This document shows positions 49,015 to 64,000 of a stretch of DNA of 64,000 bases, piece after piece. Numbering within the stretch: the stretch's first letter is position 1; each line of letters begins with the position of its first letter. The position numbers and the translations under genes are program-made. The stretch covers positions 41,201,496 through 41,265,495 of the forward strand of contig OX457037.1 of assembly GCA_949752735.1 (NCBI GenBank), written 5' to 3'. This stretch comes from Lumbricus terrestris. Taxonomy: Eukaryota > Annelida > Clitellata > Crassiclitellata > Lumbricidae. The notes under the pieces were generated by a model. That model did no database searches, was not told the DNA's origin, and worked only from the letters and a program-made list of their open reading frames with translations.

Positions 49015-49839
49015 GGATGGCGGACATTTCCCCCCCCTGGACATTTCCCCCCCGGACATTTCCCCCCCGGACATTTCCCCCCCTGGACGTTTCCCCCCCC
49101 GATTTCGACTAGGACATTTCCCCCCCCCGGACATTTTCCCCCCCCTTAAGTCAATCCAGCTTCTATTTCAGATCTATAAATACCTTCATCCAGCTTCTAT
49201 TTAACTTGCATTTTTTCATCAATAAAGCGTCTATTTAAGATCAACAAATACTTTCATCCAGCTTCTATTTAACCTGTATTTTTCATCAATCCAGCTTCTA
49301 TTTCAGATCTAAAAATACCTTCATCCAGCTTCTATTTAACTTGCATTTTTTCATCAATCCAGCTTCTATTTCAGATCTAAAAATACCTTCATCCAGCTTC
49401 TATTTAACTTGCATTTTTTCATCAATAAAGCGTCTAATTAAGATCAAAAAATACCTTCATCCAGCTTCTATTTAACTTGCATTTTTTCATCAATCCAGCT
49501 TCTATTTCAGATCTAAAAATACCTTCATCCAGCTTCTATTTAACTTGCATTTTTTCATCAATCCAGCTTCTATTTCAGATCTAAAAATATCTTCATCCAG
49601 CTTCTATTTAACTTGCATTTTTTCATCAATCCAGCTTCTATTTCACATGTAAAAGGTCTTCATCCAGCTTCCATTTCTCAAGCGCTTTTTCATATGTTGA
49701 AGACCATAAAAACAATGGTTTCCGCATACGGGGGGGGGGAAATGTCCTAGGGTAGGGGGGGAAACGTCCGGGGGGGGGAATGTCCGGGGGGGAATTGTCC
49801 GGGGGGGGAAATGTCCAGGGGGGGAAATGTCCGTTTACC
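49015..49839. mobile_element. foldback-like TIR element B (825 bp)
   Basis: An exact 9-bp target duplication, CCGCTGTGG, lies at 49006-49014 and 49840-49848. Ends of about 120 bp are inverted copies made of five to seven GGACATTTCCCCCC blocks (GGATGGCGGACATTTCCC at left, GGTAAACGGACATTTCCC at right, inverted). The centre (49145-49700) is about eight copies of a 68-bp unit with CATCCAGCTTCTATTTAACT and TTTTTCATCAATCCAGCTTC. No transposase frame was found. Long inverted ends of short tandem blocks plus a 9-bp duplication are hallmarks of foldback/MULE-like elements. Confidence 0.88.
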
Positions 49840-49848
49840 CCGCTGTGG

Positions 49849-51549
49849 ATAATGGAGAAAATTCAATACATACACAGCTCTTCGTCCACAATCAAACAGA
49901 GTTCTCCAGCTTACGATCAATAACTGCAAAATCTGAGCATTTTGGGTTCGTTCACCCAACGACCAAAGTGACAAACAACTCAATATGATTTAACATTACA
50001 CCCTTTCAAATCTCCTTACCTGTCAAACGGTGAAAAATTCACAAATACAACACAGAACCTTCCTATACCATTTCATCTGGATAGCATCAGAGTAGCGTAA
50101 TGCAACACTGTTTCCGCCATAAGCAGAGGTAGCAGCACAGTACATTTATACATGGTAGCAGTCTGCTTTAAATTTCACCAGTCTGCTATTATTATGTCAG
50201 CTGACGAGTTACATATTTATTACGACTAATAACAGTCAAAGACCCAGGCACGAAACGAACACGCTGTCAGCCTACAAAACCTCCATTTATCAATACTTTA
50301 TTTCCAGAGTCCTCTGCAAGAACGCTTACAACCATTAAATCATTCAATCTCATTAACAATGATCTTTTTAGTAAGACGTTTTAATTTCATTTTATGATGT
50401 TTGTCTCTCTTGATGTCACCATGTAACCAGGCTGCGGTGTGTCAGCCTGGACGTTTTTCACGAATTAAACGAATATCTATATATAATACATCACCCACCT
50501 TGGCGGCGGCATTTAATTCTTAGCATGACACCTTTTACGCAAACATTTCACTATTTCACTGCATCCTCAGCAAAGCCAATAAGTTCAATTAGGTCTAAAT
50601 CAAAACCGAAATACCAACCTGACAAACTTTGCTCCGTAGAGTATTAGGTCAGACTAAACTTTTGTTCTTTTTTCTATTTAAAATCAAGTTAATCCATCAG
50701 CACAACCCAGGCACCTGCACACGACAAAGGTAACCAACTAACCATCCCTGCATTCTCTCATATGTAGTATCACAGACTACATATTATTGCATAGAACTGC
50801 AACGATCGATTGCGTAAAACTTGGATTGGCTCTACAAATGATATAACGTCGTAAGAAACAGCACCGCGATTAGAAATCTTAATTAATTAAATAATTACTT
50901 GCCGCTGTAGTTGACAAACGTTCTAAATTAGTTATCTTCGTACATTTATTAAGATTATCAAGCGAGCTTAATTATACGTTTTTTTTGTCATACTGCGTAA
51001 CGCATTGGATAGCACGCTGAGAGAGGCTAAGAATGGTGAGAGGTAAAGACATATTTTGTAGGCTGCTATTAGCGCCGTGTATTGCAGGCTGTCTGTCCTG
51101 TTAGTAGTTAAGATTTATGTCTTCTGTTATTTGCGTTCTTGTGAATTGTTTTAATTGCATAAACATGGAGGCACCCTTGTGATCCAGGTCCCAGTCATTA
51201 TAATAACAAAGGTGGACCAAAGTATACCAACATCACACATAATTATGATGATTGGAGACCTTAAGTTCTACACTGTGTTGGCATCATCCAAGTTGAAGCA
51301 AATATATGTTACACAAATATAGCATGAACGTGGGACCAGCGCAAGATGCTAGCCAGAACATCAATGATGGGTCAAAGTAATTTATCCAGGGTCACAAAAC
51401 CTAAACATTGACCCTATGTTGAATGCTAAATTTGTGCAATGCAGGTTCTGACTCACAGTACATTTTTAATGGCTTAAAAAACATAGTCCATATGTTCTAA
51501 CTTTATTCTGTTTATGCCTAAATTATGTTTACCAAACGCCCAATGCTGC
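49849..51549. other. no gene seen
   Basis: AT-rich, long and featureless, with no recognised element. Confidence 0.35.
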
Positions 51550-52030
51550 CGTGGGGCGCGGTGGTGTAGTGGGTATGTTCGTCGCCTTGCAGCCGAAGGG
51601 TTGCAAGTTCGAATCCACCTAAAGTCACCCCGAAGGGACCCTGGACAAGTCATTCAATCGCAATTGCTCAACGTGAAACTCCAATGTAGTGTCCGCTCTG
51701 TAGTCGGTAGCACCTCTGAGTAGGGAATTTGAAGCAGTGGCATAGACAAGAGAGGGTTTCAGGGGGGGGGGTTAAAACGCCCCATTGGCCTAAGGGAAAA
51801 AATTTTGAAGGTTATTTATCCACTTAAATAAGAAAAAACAAAACAATTGCTTGTAGTAACAATTGTTTTTCTTACTTTATTCCCTTTGTTACTTTAGTCC
51901 CTTTTTATTTACTGTAATGCTGTTGGGTTGGTGTCAGAAAGGGCATCCGGCCAGGCCATAAAACTCCCCAATCCCCAATCATAAATTCCTGGCTATTCCA
52001 CTGACTTGAAGGGGCGCTATATCCTTAGTT
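51550..52030 (+). mobile_element. SINE family 1 copy, interrupted by hAT element
   Basis: Head GTGGGGCGCGGTGGTGTAGT, B box in CAAGTTCGAATCCACC (GTTCGAATCC), body GCAATTGCTCAACGTGAAAC and CCTCTGAGTAGGGAATTTGA. The sequence resumes after the inserted element as TTGAAGGGGCGCTATATCCT at about 52006. Confidence 0.88.
51735..52003. mobile_element. hAT-like MITE inserted in SINE 1 (269 bp)
   Basis: Ends CAGTGGCATAGACAAG and CCTGGCTATTCCACTG; target duplication ATTTGAAG/ACTTGAAG (7 of 8). Closely resembles the 164-bp element at 37158, including GGGTTTC, TTAAAAC, CCCCATTGGC and TCCACTTAAATAAGAAAAA. Confidence 0.9.
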
Positions 52031-52355
52031 GTGCTCCATCCTACTTGTGGTCTGCGAGTTCTCTGTCGTCCAGTCTCTGACATTGAAGCGTGTCGGGCGC
52101 GAAGGGACAACTGCTTGTTCCACGGGCTCGCTTAGCTACCAGACAGCGCCGAGCCTGAAGTCTCGGTTGTGGGGCCGTCAATCTGGAATGACCTCCCCCC
52201 TAACCTCCATCCCCTTCACCTGACCAGTCAATCCTTATTCCTTAAGTCCCTTAAATCTTTTTTCTTTTGCCGTGGCTGGGCTGGGAGCGCCTCTGAGTAG
52301 TTTCTTGAAGGGGCGCTATATAAATGCTAATAATGAATGAATGAATGAATGAACA
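52031..52355 (+). pseudogene. L2-like LINE 3' end sharing its tail with SINE 1
   Basis: The frame PEVSVVGPSIWNDLPPNLHP, LHLTSQSLFLKSLKSFFFC, RGWAGSASE, stop has the G P .. WN.LP .... S...FK..LK signature of L2/CR1-type reverse transcriptase C-termini. The stop lies inside GGAGCGCCTCTGAGTAG. The tail TTGAAGGGGCGCTATATAAA TGCTAATAATGAATGAATG is the SINE 1 3' end. A stop just upstream (in the SLAYQ region) shows the copy is dead. Confidence 0.85.
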
Positions 52356-52693
52356 AATGTACATACAAAAACAAATAATGCTGGTATTCTAGATGATTTT
52401 ATACTGGCCCACACCAGAACCTGGTGCAACAGCTTCACAAAGTGGTTCCTACTATGCCTTGTAGGTGTACCGAGGGTTTTATCTGAATCATGTGGCCAAA
52501 AGTTAAATATAGTCGCAATAAAAGTCACCCTGGGTTGGTTTTACTCGCTCTACAGCAAAGTCCATTAATTTTACTTTTGGTCAAACGGCTGAGCCAATAA
52601 AACATGGATAAAAGGCTTAACGGTGAATTTCCAAGCAGCTGATGATACATTAATCAGAATTATCCATTGTTTTTATTTTGGTTGCAGCATTAC

Positions 52694-52822
52694 CTTGCAC
52701 AGGCTGCCACAATCAATTTATAGTCCTGTAAGTTTGCTAACTCCATTTCACTACCTAGGTTAGAGGTTGAAGGCATATTTAAATGCAGCTCTGCATGCTG
52801 TTCACCTTGGGAATCTTCAAAC
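52694..52822 (-). CDS. candidate internal exon, gene unknown
   Basis: On the minus strand, acceptor TTAATTTTTTATAG is followed by an open 129-nt segment and donor GCAAG/GTAATG. It is symmetric phase 2/2. It reads FEDSQGEQHAELHLNMPS, TSNLGSEMELANLQ, DYKLIVAACA. It lies on the KDM4 strand, about 5.5 kb beyond the giant exon, but cannot join it directly because the giant exon exits in phase 0. No similarity to KDM4 PHD or Tudor sequence was seen. It could be a KDM4 exon requiring an intermediate one, another gene, or chance. Confidence 0.25.
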
Positions 52823-54392
52823 CTATAAAAAATTAATGCAATGGGTCCCTTTAACTGCCTAACAAATCCCAATCTTTCATGCATAAATTAGCATACACTT
52901 CCAGCATCATCCGTGGTCGATTCACAATTTTAATAATTAAGCACTGTTGAACTTTTACTGAAACCTGATCCACTGTTCACTCTCTGTCTTCAGATCCAAC
53001 TGCAGAATCATATATTGTACACTTGTCATATAATGGCTCTACAGAAGTTACCAGCTACCATTAGCATAATTTGCATGGTACAATGGGTACTTGTTGTACC
53101 CCACTTGTTGAACTGAAGGATAGAGTAACCCCCTTTCCTAGTTCTTACCCATTGTTTTGTCCATTGTATTTTCTCAGAGGAAGCTCACAACTCGAAACAG
53201 TCAACAAGCATCATCATCATCATCATTGTGATCACCATTGTCTTCATTGTTATTATTACTATCATTATGCCTATAGTTATCATCATCATACATGTATGGG
53301 ACATAAAGGATGCCATTATAATAATAATAATTAAACAGCCACGAAAGATAAAATAATGTGAAATTTATCACTCTCCACTTTCCGAAGCAAAGTTATCAAA
53401 GTTATGCCCATGGTGTCCTCAGTCGATCAAAAAATTCTGGTAATCTGAGAGTCAAGTGTATGTAATAAAATAGGTAATGGCTTGCCAAAGTTGATTGAAA
53501 TTGCATAAGTTAACTGTGAGAAAATTTTCAGATATTATAATTAATAAATGATCATGACAACGAAACAGCAAATGCCTGGTTGTTAAAACTGTAATTGCGA
53601 GTTGCACGACAGATCAAGTGAACAAAGGAGTCATATTTGATCACACTTGTACAATGTATGCCATACCAAATTCTGCATACAAACATAAAATCCATATAAA
53701 ATGAACCTCTTCATAATGCAACCTTTATGAATTATATAAATTACCGTTTTACAGTGAGCACTGAATCTGCAATAGTATTAAGCGATGTTGTTAAACAGAT
53801 TTAATTTTTGGAATCCATGTTCCGTCCCAACATGACCTGTAAGCACAATGTATGTAGCAGTCATTCAGACAGGAAAGTACATTCTAAAAATCAATTAGCA
53901 ATAATTTACTAAAACAATAGCAGGCCATTAGAAAACACTTGGCTGTCATGTTCTCTGGCCTAAACTCTTGTGTGCCCACATGTAAAATTACACTTATGGC
54001 AGGTATACAATGGTCAAGAATAAAGGCTGCAAGCCCTGCATTTAGCATTAATAGTCGGTCATAACCATTCCAGTTTAATGGTCTAAGAAGTGTCTTCACG
54101 TCGATATGAAATTCGTCTGAATTCCATTTACGGTTTTTGACATAAAACCATTCCATTTATTTCAGTGACAAGCTTTTATTTTCTATTATTTTTTCTATTA
54201 TAGTTTCAGAAACGGCTTCTAACAGTCAGCTTAACAAATATGAAACGAGTATTTAACAAATGAAAATATTAAAGAAATCCTTGTTCAAAATATTCACACA
54301 ACAGCTACTTTAGAACAGAAGCAGAGACAATGGCAAATTTATAGCCTGTGCACTTGGTGAATTTTTATTGGAGAAAAGGTCGCATTCAATAA
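52823..54392. other. no gene established
   Basis: An ATC/ATT-rich run lies at 53208-53335. A 90-residue minus open frame at 53884-54156 has a protein-like composition but no recognised domain. Confidence 0.3.
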
Positions 54393-55335
54393 CAGTGATG
54401 GGCAAATTTTGTTTAGTCAAACTAGAACTATTTCTCAACTAAAATAAAGAAGCTTAACTAAAAGTTGCCAACTGATTTTTATAAACAAGTTAACTAAAAT
54501 AAAAAAATACTTAAATAAAAGTTAAACTAGTCAAACTTTTCCAACTTAAAAAAACTTTTTTGACAAACTTGAAACATATTCACAATAAGAGAGGCTAAGT
54601 GTCCTGTAACAATGCAGAGAGGGTCAATGACAGTTTCATTTTAAGCTCAGTAAATCTGTACTAGAATAAATTTAAAAAAAACAAAAAGATTATTAATAGA
54701 CCTACTACAGTTCTATGAGGATATAATGAAGATATTTGCTAATGCAAGCAATGATGCATCATGCAATGCGATGCAGTTCAATTGACTTAATAATAAAACC
54801 AGTTATTCTTATAACTAACACATCGTGACAATAATGATCCACAACAGCCGCAGCAAGACTATCAAATTTGTATATGGATCATAAGACCTTTTTAAAAGAA
54901 GGTGATCAAAAGTAGTCAGACTTTCGTCATTGGCTTTCATTTTAACATGAAGAAAGTAGCGACTAAAAAACTACTCATTTTTAAAGTCTACCACAGACTT
55001 AACTCATAAAAAGCAATGAATTATGCTCTTTTTTTACAATCACTGCACTTTTATTCATATCCATTCAGAGGCAACACCATTGTTAATAAGTAAGTAAAAT
55101 GTTACGTTGAGTTTCCGACAGTGTTCACTGTTCATTGCGGAAGATGGTTGCGTAGTTCCCGAGTTTGTTACTGTCACTTACTTAGCTAATAATTAAAGAA
55201 ATTTGGTTAAACTCTTTAGTTATAAACCAAAAATATTAGTCAAACTTCCATTTTAGCACTCAGTTAAACTTGTGCGTTAACTAAAAATATTAACCAAAAG
55301 TTCGCAGCTTTTTATTTAACTTTTGCCCATCACTG
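54393..55335. mobile_element. probable hAT-like element (943 bp)
   Basis: Inverted ends CAGTGATGGGCAAA and TTTTGCCCATCACTG; the interior near each end repeats TTAACTAAAA/AGTTAAACT-type motifs. Flanks TTCAATAA and GTTAATGA agree at only 5 of 8, so the duplication is decayed or absent. No transposase frame. Confidence 0.7.
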
Positions 55336-57423
55336 GTTAATGAGCAGAAGAGCAAACGTCACACTAGCCAACGTTGCTGTTCAGCTCTCACACCCAACTT
55401 TACCACAAAACTGTCATTTGGATTTAAACCTGAGACAAAACAGTAGACACCCTAAGAATCTCCACTGGGCCGGGAAGTGGCAGCAAAGTCAAAAATATCG
55501 CAAACCAATCAGAAACGCGGGAATTTAAGATGAGGACAACAGACCAAAAGTGGAAAGCGCACAACTTGGATAAAACAGCAGAAAACTTAACAGTCATCAG
55601 GACAATCCACAACGCAAAATACACTCGGATCCAGTTTGTTCGGAACTCAAATTTCCGATCGTATCAAAACTATCACACAGGATAAAAGCAAAATACAAGC
55701 ACCTGCAACACACCATAGCCAATCTGGCAAATTGAGAGTCTAACCATAGAAAGAATAGCCTTTACTTCTAAATTGACATGCAGAATTCCTTTTATGGTCT
55801 ATGTCAAAGCTGGCAACATAACAGTTGCCATTAGAATCCCTTCTAGAACTACACCAAAAGAAGTAAAATAACATCTTCATTTTAACATAACTTTAACCAA
55901 TCAACTAATCCTGCATAATAATTAAATATGTAAAAACTTACAAGAACCTGCCAAGTCAATTATTATTGTTCTTAAATTATAGTAAAACAACAGTGGAAAG
56001 GAACAGTGCAAACGTCTGGCCGATACTATAATTAAACCTACTGCATACGTTTCAAAAGTTACCTTAATTTATTTACAGAATTACTATAATTAATTGCAAA
56101 GCATTTAGAAACAGTTCTTATCCGATGATTCAGTCTGTATCAATTATTGTTATCAAAGACACATCAAATAGTCAAATGCTGCAAAAGCAAAACTCTCTGA
56201 AAAAACAATAACCTCGAATAATATACATATATATATAATATATAAATAGCAATAATAATCATAAAAGAAATAGTATTAAACTTTAAACTCTTATTCAACA
56301 ATATATTTTTTATCTCTGTCCAGTCCCTCTCAACGAGAATTGAGTTGTGATTTACAGGAGATTTTCTTCAGTTGCAAGTCTATTTCTGTCGTTACTGAAG
56401 GAGCAGTTCCATCATGATTAACAATAGCAAAAATACTTCACAGTACTACTAAAAATGCATTTATTTGCTTTTCATAAAGTAAATAGTCAAACGAAAAGCA
56501 AACACACAAATAGAATATCAGTCTGGATTTGAATTGAGCTGTGCACATCAAAAACAAGAAGCTGAAACAGTCCTTGAATTCGCGTGCAGATGGTTCTGAT
56601 TGTTTCCATTGAAATCGATCATTCAGTCAAACCAAGTTACACCAACTCCAGCTCTGATTTGCACATTCACTGCATACACTGTCCATGGCAAATGTTCCAG
56701 CAACTTCATTCCTTTTGCATTTGCTTATCTGAATGCGCCGCACAGATGTGTACAGAAGACATTGCCACTTTCCTGTTCCTCGACATAGCTCAACAATATA
56801 CTGATTTTTGCACCGAAGTTTGTCGCCTGAGGAATGTTATGAGGGTTTATTCAGCGTCGTCTGACCAGATCCAGGCAGAAGACCTGATGCATCCACGACT
56901 GAATTCAAACTCTATTAAAGTCACAAACAAAACAAGCATGAAGGTTATACAAAATTCATCGCTACAGACGTTTTGAGCATTTCATGCAGTAATACTATTT
57001 AAATTCTATAAGTTTCTGGGCATGGGTAGTACTTTTGTAATTTGCAAGCTCAGATGTAGAGCATTTCTTCACATACTGAGCATGGAGGCCGAAAGTGACT
57101 AGTTTCTCTCAGTCAGTACATCATTCTCAAGTCAACAAGTTACAAATACTTCTTTCAGATACTGATAGTCGACGCAGAAGGACTAGTTTCCTGAGTAAAT
57201 AGGATACGAGTATGTGTCTTAAGATGATTTTAATTGAGACATAAGGTGACCTAGCTTCTCTCAACGAACAGAGAGGTGTTTTACGCTCTCCATGAGATCA
57301 CACGAAGACAATGATTGTTATATAAAGTTGCATGTTTCTTCACATATAGACATTGGCATGTACACTGACTCTGTAGGTCTATCCATAACTGAGTATTTCA
57401 CCATTGTCTTACCATACCTCTCC
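55336..57423. other. no gene established
   Basis: AT-rich. A 130-residue plus open frame at 56584-56976 has no recognised domain. Degenerate direct repeats at 57060-57290 share GACTAGTTTC and similar blocks. Confidence 0.3.
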
Positions 57424-57431
57424 ATCTATGA

Positions 57432-58254
57432 CAGGGGTTCTCAAACTTTATTTTTATTGTACCCCAAAATAATAAAATCGAATGATGGCGTACCCCGGGT
57501 CACAGAAAAGTCAGATCAGAAACAAAATACCATTGCAATTTGCGAAGTTCCTCTTGCAGTGACAACTGAAAGTCCACTTAATTATTGATGACATCGTTTA
57601 TTAGAGTCTATAGCCTGTAGGGAGCAAAAAAAATTGAATCATATAATTTTATCAACAAATTTAAAGGGGAAAATTGGTCTACAACCTCTGTATTATAAGA
57701 AATAGCCAACCTATTAGTGCTGTGGGGCTTGTTCAGACTAGCACAGATTTTAAAAAATATGGTTTAACATTTGTCAATTTCAAACGCAAATTACCTCATG
57801 TTTGTTTTTGATAGCAAGCATAGTTTAAAAACCAGTTTCAACCAGATATGACGTGCTGGAGCGAATCGCAAAATTGAAAGCTAGACCAGGAAATTATTCC
57901 TTATGCCAATTCAGCTATCCGTTATTTCATTTCTATAATATATAGGCCTATAGGCTAAGAATTTCTGGCTTTGGTACTTTCAACCATTTATACAGTATCT
58001 GTTTCAACATTTTGGTGGTAGGCCTCAAAACATAAATAGCCTATGTTGCATGCATTGTATAATAAATTATGTGAGTATAATTATATGATGTGAAAGAAAT
58101 AAATGACGATGCTGTTATATGTTGCTAATCAAAGAAAGATGGACACAAACTCCATAAACTCAAAATAATTTATATTTCTGGAATTTTTCGCGTACCCATA
58201 ACCTGCGCTTGGCGTACCCCCAGGGGTACGCGTACCACAGTTTGAGAACCCCTG
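57432..58254. mobile_element. hAT-like element in KDM4 intron (823 bp)
   Basis: Ends CAGGGGTTCTCAAACTTT and CAGTTTGAGAACCCCTG, flanked by an exact 8-bp duplication, ATCTATGA (57424-57431 and 58255-58262). Subterminal GTACCCC/GCGTACCCC motifs occur near both ends. If the gene continues leftwards, it sits in the intron, starting about 95 bp downstream of the giant exon's donor. No transposase frame. Confidence 0.95.
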
Positions 58255-58354
58255 ATCTATGATCAACCTACTTTGCAATAATAAGACCTTGGCAAGTGCT
58301 TCTGAGTAGCCTACCTTCTGAGTAGCCTACCTTAGTCAAAACAAGTTTCCTTAC

Positions 58355-64000
<5,646 letters not shown>

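Noticed and set aside
51550..51625. Possible functional tRNA gene (A and B boxes)
   Set aside because: It is the head of a SINE with four other long copies, no clean cloverleaf was evident, and the SINE body follows directly.
57060..57290. Decayed C2H2 zinc-finger array on the minus strand
   Set aside because: Short CSVC-like pieces and repeated GACTAGTTTC blocks suggest it, but frames are broken and zinc-ligand spacing could not be shown.

Overview
This is a gene-poor, repeat-rich stretch of an animal nuclear genome. It is AT-rich and CpG-depleted apart from a few small clusters, carries many microsatellites and minisatellites, and its introns and intergenic DNA are full of nested transposon remnants. 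One protein-coding gene is certain: a KDM4-type (JMJD2) histone lysine demethylase, spliced, on the minus strand at the right end. The large introns, tRNA-derived SINEs, L2-like LINE ends and hAT elements point to a metazoan, probably a marine invertebrate; the phylum cannot be fixed from this window.

Right end (58.3-64.0 kb): five KDM4 exons, read right to left. The first four (63790-64000, 63289-63392, 62267-62404 and about 61690-61866) encode most of the JmjC catalytic core. The Fe(II) ligands, 2-oxoglutarate lysine and zinc-site Cys/His residues of human KDM4A are all present. The fifth (58355-60926) is one 2572-nt exon encoding about 857 residues of low-complexity, probably disordered sequence. 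The JmjN half lies beyond the right edge. No PHD or Tudor exon was recognised to the left. One spliced-looking 129-nt exon candidate lies at 52694-52822.

Left and centre (1-58 kb): mainly mobile DNA. I define nine hAT-like terminal-inverted-repeat elements, five with perfect 8-bp target duplications (8432, 16794, 29222, 37158, 57432) and four with decayed ones (29199, 37896, 51735, 54393). I also define a foldback-like family whose inverted ends are built of repeated G/C-run plus GGACATTT blocks, whose centre is a roughly 34/68-bp tandem repeat, and which has 9-bp target duplications (16252-17371, 49015-49839, with a differently ended relative at 48610-48987). Other elements are a tRNA-derived SINE with five long copies, a second SINE, an L2-like LINE 3' end that shares its tail with the first SINE, two further LINE families, an 841-bp TIR element rich in GCGCAA, and a 201-bp palindrome.

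Tandem repeats: minisatellites of 14, 20, 15 and 38 bp, a 587-bp tandem duplication at 41.6-42.8 kb, and many microsatellites. Several of the longest open frames in the window are by-products of these arrays and not genes. Small CpG-dense patches (about 2.3, 10.8-11.0, 24.8-25.2, 27.3-27.5, 30.0-30.5 and 39.3-39.6 kb) are the only places that look like possible promoters or first exons, but no linked gene could be established.
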